A stretch of 64,000 nucleotides of DNA from Pelagibacteraceae bacterium AG-349-L17 (GTDB lineage: Bacteria; Pseudomonadota; Alphaproteobacteria; Pelagibacterales; Pelagibacteraceae): the NCBI GenBank assembly GCA_003278805.1, contig QCDC01000001.1, forward strand, positions 78,310 through 142,309, written 5' to 3'. Shown in pieces: positions 7,150 through 16,918 of this stretch; position 1 is the stretch's first letter, and every line of letters starts with the position of its first letter. The translations under genes were made by a program, and so were the position numbers. Below the pieces are notes generated by a model. That model was given only the letters and a program-made list of their open reading frames with translations. It was not told the origin of the DNA and searched no databases.

Positions 7150-8449
7150 ACTGTAAAGGTGTTCCATCAGGATCACCTAAAATTTTCCCATCCTGCATTT
7201 TAATTTTTCCTGCAATAATCGTATGGGTAGGTGTTCCTTTAAATTTAAATCCATTAAATGGTGACCATTTACATTTGCTCTCTATATTTTCATTTTTAAT
7301 CTCAATTGTTTTATTCATATCTACAATAGTAAAGTCAGCATCATAAGCTTCTTTAATAAATCCTTTATTTTTAATTCCAAAAATCTTAACTGGATTTTCA
7401 CATACAAAATTCATTAATTGGTTAAGAGATAATTTTCCATCATTTATGTGATTAAGCATTATAGGCATTAAAGTTTGAACTCCTGGCATTCCTGAAGGTG
7501 TGTTTGGATATACCTTATCTTTATTTTCTTTTAAATGAGGAGCATGATCAGATCCAATCGTGTCATTAAAGTTATTTCTCACTCCATACCATAATCGATC
7601 ATAATGAGATTTATCTCTTAATGGTGGGTTCATTTGAGCGTAAGTTCCAAGCTTGTCATAACAATCTGGTGCGTAAAGAGTTAAATGCTGAGGAGTGATC
7701 TCAAATGTAATATTTCCCTTATGTTGAGATAGAAAATCTATTTCCTCTTTTGTTGTAATATGAAGTACATGGGCTTTTTTATTATACTTTTCTGCAATTC
7801 GAACAATTCTTCTAGTAGATGCAATTGCACATTCTGCACTTCTCCAAACTGGATGTGTATGAACATCACCCTTTTTTATTAGTTTCTTATTTACTTTTAA
7901 AATTGCCTCATCCTCAGAATGAACCGCTACTACTTTTGATGCATTTTGAAAAACCCTATCTATATCATCTTCCTCAGCAACTAATAAATTACCAGTTGAA
8001 GATCCTGCAAAAAGTTTAATACCACAACAGCCTTCTAAACCCTCTAAACTTGCTAAATCATCAGCATTATCTGCTGTTGCTCCAAAATAAAAAGCATAAT
8101 TGCAATACATTCTATTTTTTGCAAGATCTAATTTTCTTTGAAATTCCTTCATATTAGAAGTTGGTGGATTTGTATTAGGCATTTCAAATACACTTGTAAT
8201 ACCTCCTGCAATTGCTGCTCTACTCCCTGAATGAAGATCCTCTGTATCAGTTGATCCTGGTTCTCTAAAATGTGTTTGCGTATCTATGCAACCAGGTAAT
8301 ACTGTATGGCCTTCTGCATTAATTGTTTCTTTTGCTTCTTCTGAAATTTGCCCAATCTGTTGAATTTTTTCATCTTTTATAGCAACATCAACATCTTTTA
8401 ATTCACCATCGATGTAACATTTTCCATTTTTAATTATAAGATCTAACAT
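7142..8449 (-). CDS. pyrC: Dihydroorotase
   Basis: 435-aa amidohydrolase of the dihydroorotase/allantoinase group, catalysing the third pyrimidine step (carbamoyl-aspartate to dihydroorotate). The region at 53-65 reads GCIDTQTHFREPG, where the first metal ligand of the usual HxH is Gln58, as in a known 'DxQxHFREPG' subgroup. The later metal-site motifs are present: GIKLF with the bridging Lys, HxxHV-type histidines, and GSDHAPH. A hydantoinase or allantoinase identity is less likely given the REPG signature. It diverges from ygfZ across 43 bases; carA-carB at 46.7 kb covers an earlier step of the pathway. Confidence 0.82.
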   Translation of the reverse strand: MLDLIIKNGKCYIDGELKDVDVAIKDEKIQQIGQISEEAKETINAEGHTVLPGCIDTQTHFREPGSTDTEDLHSGSRAAIAGGITSVFEMPNTNPPTSNMKEFQRKLDLAKNRMYCNYAFYFGATADNADDLASLEGLEGCCGIKLFAGSSTGNLLVAEEDDIDRVFQNASKVVAVHSEDEAILKVNKKLIKKGDVHTHPVWRSAECAIASTRRIVRIAEKYNKKAHVLHITTKEEIDFLSQHKGNITFEITPQHLTLYAPDCYDKLGTYAQMNPPLRDKSHYDRLWYGVRNNFNDTIGSDHAPHLKENKDKVYPNTPSGMPGVQTLMPIMLNHINDGKLSLNQLMNFVCENPVKIFGIKNKGFIKEAYDADFTIVDMNKTIEIKNENIESKCKWSPFNGFKFKGTPTHTIIAGKIKMQDGKILGDPDGTPLQFS

Positions 8450-8492
8450 TTTGAGAAATTGTTATTATATTACAATCTATAATTAATCAATT

Positions 8493-9383
8493 ATGAATAT
8501 CAAAAACGTTTACATTTTAGATAACAGAGCTATTCTTTATATTAATGGAGAAAATGCAAAAGAGTTTCTTCAAAATCTTATCAGTAACGATATAAACAAA
8601 GTAAGTGATGTAAATAGTTGTTTCAGTTCATTACTAACACCCCAAGGTAAATTTTTATATGAATTTATAATTGTAAAACATAAGTCTGGATATCTTTTGG
8701 ATTGTGAAAAACCTCAGGCAGAGGAGTTATTCAAACAATTATCGTTATATAAATTAAGATCAAAAGTTGAAATTCTAAATTTAAGTAATGAATTTGTTGT
8801 AGCAGCATTTTCTCATGAAAAATTCTTAACTTTTGATGAAGTAAAAGATCAACCTGGATACACAATTAAATATAGAGAAGATCCAATATTTTTAGATCCA
8901 AGAAATAAGGATTTGGGTGCGAGATTAATAATTAATTTAGAAAAACTTTATTTATCTTTAAAAAAACTAGATCTTCATGATGCTGATCTTAAAGAATATT
9001 ATTCATTAAGTCATAGACTTGGAATAGTTCCAAAAGATTTAAATAAATTAAAAGACAAATTGTTTGGTATTGAATGTAATTTTGAAGAATTAAATGGAAT
9101 TGATTTCAAAAAAGGTTGTTATGTTGGCCAAGAAAATACAGCGCGAATTAAATTAAAGAACAAGCTTTCAAAAAGATTGTTTCCAATTAATGTAATTAAT
9201 GGAAAACTATACGAAGGTGAAAGTATTTATAATAATGAAATAGAAATAGGTAAGGTTTTAATTGATAGCGACTACCCTTTTGCATTAATTAAATACTTAA
9301 ACGAAAACTTTAATGAAAAAGCAAATTTTAAAACTAAAGAAGCTTCAATAAATATTAATAAACCGGATTGGATAAAAAACTAA
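8493..9383 (+). CDS. ygfZ: YgfZ/GcvT-like folate-binding protein for Fe-S enzyme maintenance
   Basis: 296-aa protein of the aminomethyltransferase fold with the YgfZ signature KGCYVGQE at 207-214, including the conserved Cys209. YgfZ (mitochondrial IBA57 homologue) binds tetrahydrofolate and supports assembly or repair of certain Fe-S proteins. It lacks the length and other parts of true GcvT. It stands alone between the divergent dihydroorotase and a convergent 53-aa membrane protein gene. Confidence 0.88.
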   Translation: MNIKNVYILDNRAILYINGENAKEFLQNLISNDINKVSDVNSCFSSLLTPQGKFLYEFIIVKHKSGYLLDCEKPQAEELFKQLSLYKLRSKVEILNLSNEFVVAAFSHEKFLTFDEVKDQPGYTIKYREDPIFLDPRNKDLGARLIINLEKLYLSLKKLDLHDADLKEYYSLSHRLGIVPKDLNKLKDKLFGIECNFEELNGIDFKKGCYVGQENTARIKLKNKLSKRLFPINVINGKLYEGESIYNNEIEIGKVLIDSDYPFALIKYLNENFNEKANFKTKEASININKPDWIKN

Positions 9384-9388
9384 TTTTC

Positions 9389-9550
9389 TTATTTAAATAT
9401 ATAAACAACCATTAAAATTATTAAAACTATTATGATCCAGATACTGAGATTTTTAAGAAATTGTTTGAATTGAGAATTTGATTGTAAAAAACTTGGTAAT
9501 ACTAGAAGCAAAACTCCAACCATAAATATTACTGAAATTAATTTATCCAT
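9389..9550 (-). CDS. Small two-helix membrane protein, 53 aa (hypothetical)
   Basis: A 53-codon frame reads on the minus strand from an ATG at 9550 with a good Shine-Dalgarno AGGAG about seven bases upstream. It encodes two hydrophobic helices (about residues 4-21 and 36-52) joined by a polar linker (QSNSQFKQFLKN). It lies just downstream of tRNA-Leu on the same strand and fills most of the spacer after ygfZ. The clear ribosome site, two-helix layout and full use of the gap support a real gene. No family is recognised. Confidence 0.6.
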   Translation of the reverse strand: MDKLISVIFMVGVLLLVLPSFLQSNSQFKQFLKNLSIWIIIVLIILMVVYIFK

Positions 9551-9576
9551 CAAAAACTCCTATATAAAATTCACTT

Positions 9577-9662
9577 TGGTGCGGTCGGAGAGACTCGAAC
9601 TCTCATGGATTAGGTCCACACGGCCCTCAACCGTGCCTGTCTACCAATTTCAGCACGACCGC
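9577..9662 (-). tRNA. tRNA-Leu(GAG)
   Basis: 86-base class II tRNA including an encoded CCA. The acceptor stem starts GCGGTCG, the anticodon loop TTGAGGG gives GAG, a long variable arm follows (TGGA/TCCA stem), and the T arm GAGAG-TTCGAGT-CTCTC is canonical. It reads CUC and CUU leucine codons. Confidence 0.95.
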
Positions 9663-9717
9663 AATATGTCCCATAATAAATGAATGACAATCATGATTCA
9701 AATTGGTAAAAATCCTC

Positions 9718-10707
9718 ATGGAATTTACACAAGAAGTGCGTAAAGCAACAGATCCTATTTATCAAAAAATTTCTAAGGTTATGCCTGAAATTGAATGGTC
9801 ATTTCATGCTCCGTATATTCATGAAATCAATAAATTAAAAAAAGAAAAGAATGCTGTAATTCTTGCTCATAACTATCAAACACCTGAAATTTATCATGGT
9901 GTAGCAGATTTTTCTGCAGACTCTTTAGCATTGGCAATTGAAGCTTCAAAAACTTCGGCTGATATTATTTTAATGGCTGGAGTTCATTTTATGGCAGAGA
10001 CTGCAAAATTAATGAGTCCTAGTAAAAAAGTTATTCTACCAGATATGGATGCTGGTTGTTCTTTGTCATCATCAATTACTGGTAAAGATGTTAGGCTATT
10101 AAAAGAGAAATACCCAGGAGTACCTGTTGTATCTTATGTAAATACTTCTGCTGAAGTAAAAGCTGAAACAGATGTTTGTTGCACATCAGCAAATGCAGTT
10201 AAAATAGTTAAATCACTTGGGGTAAATAGAGTGATATTTTTACCTGATGATTATTTAGCTAAATATGTTGCTTCTCAAACTGATGTTGAAATTATTTCTT
10301 GGAAAGGAATTTGTATTGTCCATGATCAGTTTAATAAAAAGGAAATAGAGGATATAAGAAAAAATAACCCAGGAATTAAAATTATTGCACATCCAGAATG
10401 TCCTCCTGATGTAATTGAAGCAAGTGATTTCGCTGGATCAACATCTGGAATGATAAAATATGTAAAAGATAATCAACCTAAAAAAGTAATGATGGTTACC
10501 GAGTGCTCAATGAGTGACAATATCCAGATAGAAAATCCAAATGTAGACTTTGTTAAACCATGTAATATGTGCCCTTACATGAAAAAAATTACACTTCCAA
10601 AAATATTAGATTGTCTAGAGAATGAAACTGGTGAAATTATCATGGACAAAGAAACGATTGATAAAGCCAGAATATCTGTAGAGAGAATGGCAGCCATTGG
10701 CAGATAA
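9718..10707 (+). CDS. nadA: Quinolinate synthase
   Basis: Fe-S enzyme that condenses iminoaspartate with dihydroxyacetone phosphate to quinolinate in NAD synthesis. Expected family features are present: ILAHNYQTPEI near the N-terminus, and cluster cysteines in AGCSLS (Cys114), HPECP (Cys228) and CNMCPYM (Cys285), counted from this ATG. I chose the ATG at 9718; an in-frame TTG at 9703 would add five residues. The stop is followed four bases later by nadC, forming a nadA-nadC pair without nadB. Confidence 0.93.
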   Translation: MEFTQEVRKATDPIYQKISKVMPEIEWSFHAPYIHEINKLKKEKNAVILAHNYQTPEIYHGVADFSADSLALAIEASKTSADIILMAGVHFMAETAKLMSPSKKVILPDMDAGCSLSSSITGKDVRLLKEKYPGVPVVSYVNTSAEVKAETDVCCTSANAVKIVKSLGVNRVIFLPDDYLAKYVASQTDVEIISWKGICIVHDQFNKKEIEDIRKNNPGIKIIAHPECPPDVIEASDFAGSTSGMIKYVKDNQPKKVMMVTECSMSDNIQIENPNVDFVKPCNMCPYMKKITLPKILDCLENETGEIIMDKETIDKARISVERMAAIGR

Positions 10708-10711
10708 TTAA

Positions 10712-11545
10712 GTGTCAAAAATAAAACTAAGCAAAGAATTTATCAAAAGTACTGTTAAGCTAGCATTAAACGAAGATCTTTATCCTTCAGGAGATATCAC
10801 TTCAAATTTGATTAAAGATGATAAAATTGTAACGGTTAAATTAATTGCAAATCAAAGTGCAATTATTGCAGGATTGTTATTTTCAAAACAAACTTTTGCA
10901 TTAATTGATGATAAAATAAAATTCATTATTAAGAAAAAAGATGGTTCTAAAGTTAATAAAGGAAACTTAGTAGCTTTAATTAAAGGTAAAGCAAACAATA
11001 TTTTAATTGCTGAAAGAGTAGCTTTAAATTTTTTATCTCATATTTCTGGAATAGCAACTAAAACAAATGAATTTGTTAAATTAGCTGGAAAAAAAACCAA
11101 AATTTGTTGTACAAGAAAAACAATTCCTAATTTAAGAGTTATACAAAAATATGCAGTTAAATTAGGAGGTGGTACAAATCATAGATTTAACTTAAGTGAT
11201 GAATATTTAATCAAAGATAACCATATAGCAATTTCAGATTTAAAGAGCTTGGTTTTAAAAGCAATTAAAAATAAAAAAAGAAAAAAAATTACTGTTGAAG
11301 TTGATACAGTCAACCAACTTAAATCTATATTAGGTCTAAAATTTAATACTGTTCTACTAGACAACATGAGTATTAGAAACTTAAAAGAAAGTGTGAAAAT
11401 TGCTAAAAAGTATTATAAAACTGAAGCGTCAGGAAATGTTACTTTAAAAACTGTTAAAGCTATTGCATCTACTGGAGTAAACAGAATTTCTGTAGGAAGT
11501 ATTACACACAGTGCTCCTGCTGTTGACTTTAAGTTAGAGATTTAA
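10712..11545 (+). CDS. nadC: Nicotinate-nucleotide pyrophosphorylase (carboxylating)
   Basis: 277-aa quinolinate phosphoribosyltransferase, converting quinolinate and PRPP to nicotinate mononucleotide. Recognisable blocks are LNEDLYPSGDITS near the N-terminus, AERVALNFLSHISGIAT, CTRKTIPNLR with the active-site basic residues, GGGTNHR, and the C-terminal VNRISVGSITHSAPAVDFKLEI. It begins with GTG four bases after the nadA stop. The end overlaps the convergent MazG-like gene by four bases. Confidence 0.93.
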   Translation: MSKIKLSKEFIKSTVKLALNEDLYPSGDITSNLIKDDKIVTVKLIANQSAIIAGLLFSKQTFALIDDKIKFIIKKKDGSKVNKGNLVALIKGKANNILIAERVALNFLSHISGIATKTNEFVKLAGKKTKICCTRKTIPNLRVIQKYAVKLGGGTNHRFNLSDEYLIKDNHIAISDLKSLVLKAIKNKKRKKITVEVDTVNQLKSILGLKFNTVLLDNMSIRNLKESVKIAKKYYKTEASGNVTLKTVKAIASTGVNRISVGSITHSAPAVDFKLEI

Positions 11546-11913
11546 TTTACGAATTTTGAAAGGTCTGGTTTAAAATAGTTTGGACCTTTCATAACTTTTC
11601 CAGACTCATTATAAATAGGGTTTCCATTTTCGTCTAACTTACTCATATTGGAATTTTGAACTTCTTCAAAACATTTATCCAAATCAATTCCAAAGGCATG
11701 CCCTGCTCCATAAGTTACATATAATATGTCTGTTAACGCATCAGCTACTTCCAATAAATCCTTATTATTCATGGCTTCTGTAAGTTCTTCTAATTCCTCT
11801 TTGATTAGGTCTAACCTTAATTTATTTATTTTATCAGTGCTAAATGACGGTTTAGTTTTAACCTCCTGACCAAAAGTTTTCATGAAAGTACCTACTTTGC
11901 TAAAATTCGACAT
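11542..11913 (-). CDS. MazG-like/phosphoribosyl-ATP pyrophosphohydrolase-like protein
   Basis: 123-aa all-alpha NTP pyrophosphohydrolase family protein. The metal-binding acidic residues show as KEELEEL (38-44) and EVADALTD (55-62), giving the ExxE...ExxD pattern. It is too divergent to be HisE by context, because no histidine genes are near. Members hydrolyse NTPs or related nucleotides to monophosphate and pyrophosphate, often as house-cleaning enzymes. It is divergent from fumC (67 bases). Confidence 0.75.
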   Translation of the reverse strand: MSNFSKVGTFMKTFGQEVKTKPSFSTDKINKLRLDLIKEELEELTEAMNNKDLLEVADALTDILYVTYGAGHAFGIDLDKCFEEVQNSNMSKLDENGNPIYNESGKVMKGPNYFKPDLSKFVN

Positions 11914-11980
11914 AATGCTCCTATATGTTTTTAAAAATTTATTGTATGTTAATAATTATTTGTTACTTAAAAATTAATCA

Positions 11981-13369
11981 ATGAAATTAAGAAAAGAATT
12001 TGACAGTATTGGAAGTATAAATGTCCCAAATAATAAGTACTGGGGTGCTTCTACTCAAAGATCTAATAAATTTTTTAATATTGGAAAAATTTTAGTTAAT
12101 ATTTCAATCATTAAATCAATTGCAATTATAAAAAGATCAGCTGCAATAGTGCACGCTAAAGATAAATTAATTGATGGTAGAATTTCTAAAGCAATAATCA
12201 AAGCGTCAGACGAGGTAATTAAAGGTAAATTTGATGAAAATTTTCCTTTAAAAGTTTGGCAAACAGGTTCTGGCACACAAACAAACATGAATGTAAATGA
12301 AGTTATTGCTAACAGAGCAATAGAAATTTTAGGTGGAAAAAAAGGAACAAAAAAACCTGTACATCCAAATGATCATGTAAATAAATCCCAATCTACAAAT
12401 GATGTTTTTCCAACTGCAATGCATATCTCTATAGTTCAACAGACAATAAGTAAAATGCTGCCAAGCTTAAAAATTTTAGAAAAAGAGTTAAAAAGAAAAT
12501 CTAATGAATTTAAAAATATAGTAAAAATTGGAAGAACACATCTTCAAGATGCAACTCCATTATCTCTTGGACAAGAATTTTCAGGATATCATTTTCAAAT
12601 AAAAAAAAGTATTGAAAGAATAGAATATGCTTTAAAAGAAATATTGTTTCTTGCGCAAGGAGGTACAGCCGTTGGTACTGGAATAAATTCAAAAAAAAAT
12701 TTTGATAAAAAAATTGTTAAAGAGATAGCAAAATTCACAAAATTAAAATTTAAACCTGCTCCAAATAAATTTGCTGAACTTGCTGCTCATGATGCAATAG
12801 TAAATTTTTCAGGCACTCTAAATACATGTGCAGTTGCCCTTATGAAAATTTCAAATGATATAAGGTTTTTAGGCTCAGGTCCTAGAGCTGGTTATGGAGA
12901 ATTAATTCTTCCTGAGAATGAACCAGGCTCATCAATAATGCCAGGAAAAGTAAATCCAACACAATGTGAAGCTGTAACTATGGTTTGTGTTAAAGTTATT
13001 GGAAATCATAACGGAATAACAATGGCAGGATCGCATGGACATTTTGAACTAAATGTTTTTAAACCTTTAATTGCACATAATATTTTACAATCAATTGATT
13101 TAATTGCTGACAGCACAAAAAATTTTGCTTTTTATTGCGTTAAAGGAATAAGGGCTAATAAAAACAAAATTAAAGAACATTTAGATAATTCTCTGATGTT
13201 GGTAACTGCACTAGCTCCTCATATTGGATATGATAATGCTGCTAAAATTGCAAAAACTGCATTAAAAAATAATACTACTCTCAAACATGAAACTTTGAAA
13301 ACAGGATTAATAAACGAGAAAGATTATAAAAAAATAGTCGATCCTAAAAAAATGATCTATCCAAAATAA
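11981..13369 (+). CDS. fumC: Fumarate hydratase class II
   Basis: 462-aa homotetrameric, Fe-independent fumarase (fumarate to L-malate, TCA cycle). It carries the fumarate-lyase signature [11 protein letters not shown] at 316-326, the substrate segments [11 protein letters not shown] and [10 protein letters not shown], and [14 protein letters not shown]. The length fits FumC (about 460). The protein is notably lysine-rich. The end overlaps the convergent AsmA-like gene by 13 bases. Confidence 0.95.
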   Translation: MKLRKEFDSIGSINVPNNKYWGASTQRSNKFFNIGKILVNISIIKSIAIIKRSAAIVHAKDKLIDGRISKAIIKASDEVIKGKFDENFPLKVWQTGSGTQTNMNVNEVIANRAIEILGGKKGTKKPVHPNDHVNKSQSTNDVFPTAMHISIVQQTISKMLPSLKILEKELKRKSNEFKNIVKIGRTHLQDATPLSLGQEFSGYHFQIKKSIERIEYALKEILFLAQGGTAVGTGINSKKNFDKKIVKEIAKFTKLKFKPAPNKFAELAAHDAIVNFSGTLNTCAVALMKISNDIRFLGSGPRAGYGELILPENEPGSSIMPGKVNPTQCEAVTMVCVKVIGNHNGITMAGSHGHFELNVFKPLIAHNILQSIDLIADSTKNFAFYCVKGIRANKNKIKEHLDNSLMLVTALAPHIGYDNAAKIAKTALKNNTTLKHETLKTGLINEKDYKKIVDPKKMIYPK

Positions 13370-14847
13370 TTCTTAATTGCTTGATTCAATAAGTTCTTAA
13401 AATAGATTTTATTTTGAAGATTATCTTTTTTTAAAATCACGTTATTTAAAATCTTATTAACATTTTGATTAATTTTGTTATCAACTTTAATATCTTTTAA
13501 CTCAGCTGTTTTTTGATCAAAATTATAAGTAAAATTTAAATCAATTTGACTTATTTTATTTCTATAATTTTTTGGTGTTAGTAGAAACTTGTAAATTTCA
13601 TTATAATTATTAATATCTATCTTTAATTTCCCATCTAAAACTAATTCTCCATCCCTTACAAAGATTAAACTTTCTAATAATTCGAAAGTTGCAAAATTCC
13701 TCCATTCAAATTTCGTCTTATCCGTATCAATAAGACCATCTTGGATTTTAGATTTTAAATTAATATTTGTAAAATTTGAATTATCATAAATACTATCTGC
13801 ATTTATATTTAATTTAAAATCTATATTTTTACTATTAAGCACACCTGTCTTCAAAAACTCCGAAATGATAGCATTAGTTCCAAAAAGATAATTTAAGTTT
13901 ATTTCTGCTGCATCACCTTCTAAACTTGCATAAAATGGTTTAAAATTAAATTTTCCATCATATCTTATATTTGGTTGATCTACTTTATCTGAGATTTGAA
14001 AATTAAAATAATTTTTTTTAATTTGATAATCTGCAAAACGTTTAATTTTATTTATGTTAAATTCAGTTTTTCCTACTTTTATATTTTTATCAATTTTTAA
14101 CTCATTTTTAATTTTAAGTTTAATTAAATCAATATTTATTTCAGAAAAAAACTTACTTTTGTCATTATTAAAATAAGACTTCATTGAGAATGGAATATTA
14201 AAAATTTCGTTGTCTAAATAAAAAATATTTTTGAGTTCTTTAGGCTCATAAAAATATTTCAATTTTAAAATTTTGTTTATAAACAAAACTTCATCCTCTA
14301 AATTTCGAAAAAAAACATTGCTTTTCTTAATAGTTAAATTTCCATCTTTAAAGCTTTTATTTAAAAGATTTAGAAAAAAATTATAATTTTTTTTATTTAT
14401 GTTAAAATTTGCATTTTCAATAATTAAATCTTTAATTTGAATATTTTTAAATGAAAATAAGTTATCAAAGGATATAAAAATTTTAAAATTTTTAATTTTT
14501 GAAATTTTAGTTTGTTCATCATTAACAATTATATTAGTCGTTATAAAATGAGGTCTTGGAAAAAAATTATATTTTATATCTTTTGAAAATTCGAAATTAA
14601 GGTCTAACTTTTTTTGAAGCTCAGTATTTAATACTTTTGAAATATCTGATTGTTTATAAAAACTAGGTAAGAGCAAGTAAGATATAAATATAACAAAAAG
14701 TGCGACAATAGTTAAAATTATTTTATTATTTTTAAATAAATAACTAAGATTTTTAAAATTTATCTTGTTTAAATTTTTTTCTAAAAGACTATTAATGAAT
14801 TTATTTATGTTATTTAAATATTTTACAAAAAAATTTGTTTTACGCAT
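13357..14847 (-). CDS. AsmA-family membrane-anchored protein
   Basis: About 496 aa, very rich in Lys, Asn, Ile and Phe. A short cytoplasmic N-terminus is followed by one membrane helix at about 45-66 ([17 protein letters not shown]) and a long periplasmic region. The AsmA N-terminal pattern follows the helix: a helix with basic residues, then FFPRPHF with alternating beta strands, and later '[10 protein letters not shown]'-like AsmA C-terminal strands. AsmA-like proteins are thought to form lipid-transfer bridges to the outer membrane. I chose the ATG at 14847; a TTG at 14856 is possible. It is divergent from uvrD with a 34-base gap. Confidence 0.6.
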   Translation of the reverse strand: MRKTNFFVKYLNNINKFINSLLEKNLNKINFKNLSYLFKNNKIILTIVALFVIFISYLLLPSFYKQSDISKVLNTELQKKLDLNFEFSKDIKYNFFPRPHFITTNIIVNDEQTKISKIKNFKIFISFDNLFSFKNIQIKDLIIENANFNINKKNYNFFLNLLNKSFKDGNLTIKKSNVFFRNLEDEVLFINKILKLKYFYEPKELKNIFYLDNEIFNIPFSMKSYFNNDKSKFFSEINIDLIKLKIKNELKIDKNIKVGKTEFNINKIKRFADYQIKKNYFNFQISDKVDQPNIRYDGKFNFKPFYASLEGDAAEINLNYLFGTNAIISEFLKTGVLNSKNIDFKLNINADSIYDNSNFTNINLKSKIQDGLIDTDKTKFEWRNFATFELLESLIFVRDGELVLDGKLKIDINNYNEIYKFLLTPKNYRNKISQIDLNFTYNFDQKTAELKDIKVDNKINQNVNKILNNVILKKDNLQNKIYFKNLLNQAIKNYFG

Positions 14848-14881
14848 AACAACCAAGAAAACTTATAAAGTATTATTTTAA

Positions 14882-16918
14882 ATGATAAACAGAGATTATT
14901 TAAATAATTTAAATGAAGCTCAAAAAGAAGCTGTATTGTACCTTGAGGGGCCGCTTTTAATTGTTGCAGGAGCTGGATCTGGCAAAACTAAAGTTTTAAC
15001 ATCGAGAATTGCAAATATAATAGAAAAAAAGAAAGCTTTTCCCAATCAGATCTTAGCGGTCACATTTACAAACAAAGCTGCCAAAGAAATGCAAAATAGA
15101 GTGAGTAAGTTACTTGGCTCTACTGCAGTCGGACTTTCATGGCTAGGTACATTTCATTCTATTTGTGCAAAATTATTGCGAAAACATGCATCTGCTGCAA
15201 ATCTTAATTCCAATTTTACTATTATTGACTCAGACGATCAGATCAGACTTGTTAAAAATATTTGTAAGGCTGAAAATATTGACATCAAACAATTGTCTCC
15301 AAGGTTTATATTAGCAATAATTGATCGTTGGAAAAATAAAGGATTTTATCCAAATGAAGTAATAATAAATAATAAAGATCTTTATGAAAAAACAATTCTT
15401 CCACTCTATAAAATTTATCAACAAAAATTAACAGATCTTAACTCTTGTGACTTTGGTGATCTTATATTGCATGCAGTAAAAATTTTGGAATTTAATTCAG
15501 ACATTAGAGAAATATATTCAAAAAATTTTAAATATATTCTTGTCGATGAATATCAAGATACAAATTTTATTCAAAGTAAATGGCTTAAACTCCTTTCAGA
15601 AAAAAATAAAAATATATGCTGTGTGGGGGATGATGATCAATCGATCTATAGTTGGAGGGGTGCGGAAATAAAAAATTTTTTAGAATTTGATCAAGTTTAT
15701 AAAAATACAAAAGTAATAAGATTAGAGCAAAATTATAGATCTTCGCAGAATATTTTATCTGTGGCTTCAAATCTTATTTCTAATAATCAAAATAGAGTTG
15801 GAAAAACATTGATTACTACAATGGAAGAAGGTGATCCAGTGCAATTAAACTGTTTTAAAAATGGTAAAGATGAAGCAATTGGGATTTCTGATGAAATTGA
15901 AAAAAAAATAAAAAAAAAGTTTTCGTATAATAATATTGTAATTTTAGTTAGAGCCATTTTTCAGACACGTGAATTTGAGGAAAGATTTCTAAAAATTGGT
16001 ATGCCTTATAGAATATTGGGTGGTACAAAGTTTTACGAAAGAGCCGAAATTAAAGATTGTGTTGCATACTTAAGATTAATTCATCAAGAAAAAGATGACT
16101 TAGCTTTCGAAAGAATAGTGAATAACCCTAAGAGATCGATAGGTGATAGTACTTTAAAAAATATTCATGAGTTTGCTAAAGAAAATAATTTAAATTTGGA
16201 GAGGGCATCAATAAAAATGCTTGAGCAAAATTTAATTAAACCAAAAGCTAAAATTGGTCTTAGTTTATTTATTAATTCTTTGATGAAGTGGAGGAACGAT
16301 TTAATTGTAAAAAAATCAAGTCATATAAAATTATTACAAATTGTTTTGGATGAATCAGGATATTCAGCAATGCTTAAAAATAAAAAAGATTTAGATAATG
16401 AAAATAGGCTAGAAAACATTAAAGAGTTGTTAAGTGCTATGAAAGAATTTGATAATTTAGAAAGTTTTTTAGAACACGTATCTTTGGCAACTTCAGTTGA
16501 CCAAGAGTGGGAAGGCCAAAAAGTTAACATGATGACAATGCATGCTGCAAAAGGATTAGAATTTGATGTTGTATTTTTACCTGGATGGGAAGAGGGGTTA
16601 TTTCCACATCAAAAATCTATCGAAGAAAAAGGTCAAAATGGCTTAGAAGAAGAAAGGCGTTTAGCATATGTGGGTGTTACTAGAGCAAAGAAAAAAGCTA
16701 TTATATCTTTTTCAATGAATAGATTTTATCAAGGAGATTGGGTTGATAGTATGGCTTCAAGATTTATTGATGAATTACCTGAAAAACATATAGAAAAAAA
16801 TTCTTACTTTGATGAGGAAATTAACAATGATGATGATTTCGAATTTAATCAGGATTTTGAAATTGAGGAGGGTACAAGAAGTCCTGGGTGGATAAGATAT
16901 CAAAAGAGAATTAAATGA
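14882..16918 (+). CDS. uvrD: DNA helicase II (UvrD/PcrA family)
   Basis: 678-aa SF1A 3'-5' helicase for nucleotide excision and mismatch repair. The sequence shows the Walker A GAGSGKT at 30-36, TFTNKAAKEM (motif Ia), VDEYQDTN (motif II), GDDDQSIYSWRGA (motif III), RLEQNYRSS (motif IV), MTMHAAKGLEFDVVF (motif V) and VGVTRAKKK (motif VI). The acidic C-terminal tail is short. The pepP gene begins inside its stop codon (four-base overlap). Confidence 0.95.
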   Translation: MINRDYLNNLNEAQKEAVLYLEGPLLIVAGAGSGKTKVLTSRIANIIEKKKAFPNQILAVTFTNKAAKEMQNRVSKLLGSTAVGLSWLGTFHSICAKLLRKHASAANLNSNFTIIDSDDQIRLVKNICKAENIDIKQLSPRFILAIIDRWKNKGFYPNEVIINNKDLYEKTILPLYKIYQQKLTDLNSCDFGDLILHAVKILEFNSDIREIYSKNFKYILVDEYQDTNFIQSKWLKLLSEKNKNICCVGDDDQSIYSWRGAEIKNFLEFDQVYKNTKVIRLEQNYRSSQNILSVASNLISNNQNRVGKTLITTMEEGDPVQLNCFKNGKDEAIGISDEIEKKIKKKFSYNNIVILVRAIFQTREFEERFLKIGMPYRILGGTKFYERAEIKDCVAYLRLIHQEKDDLAFERIVNNPKRSIGDSTLKNIHEFAKENNLNLERASIKMLEQNLIKPKAKIGLSLFINSLMKWRNDLIVKKSSHIKLLQIVLDESGYSAMLKNKKDLDNENRLENIKELLSAMKEFDNLESFLEHVSLATSVDQEWEGQKVNMMTMHAAKGLEFDVVFLPGWEEGLFPHQKSIEEKGQNGLEEERRLAYVGVTRAKKKAIISFSMNRFYQGDWVDSMASRFIDELPEKHIEKNSYFDEEINNDDDFEFNQDFEIEEGTRSPGWIRYQKRIK

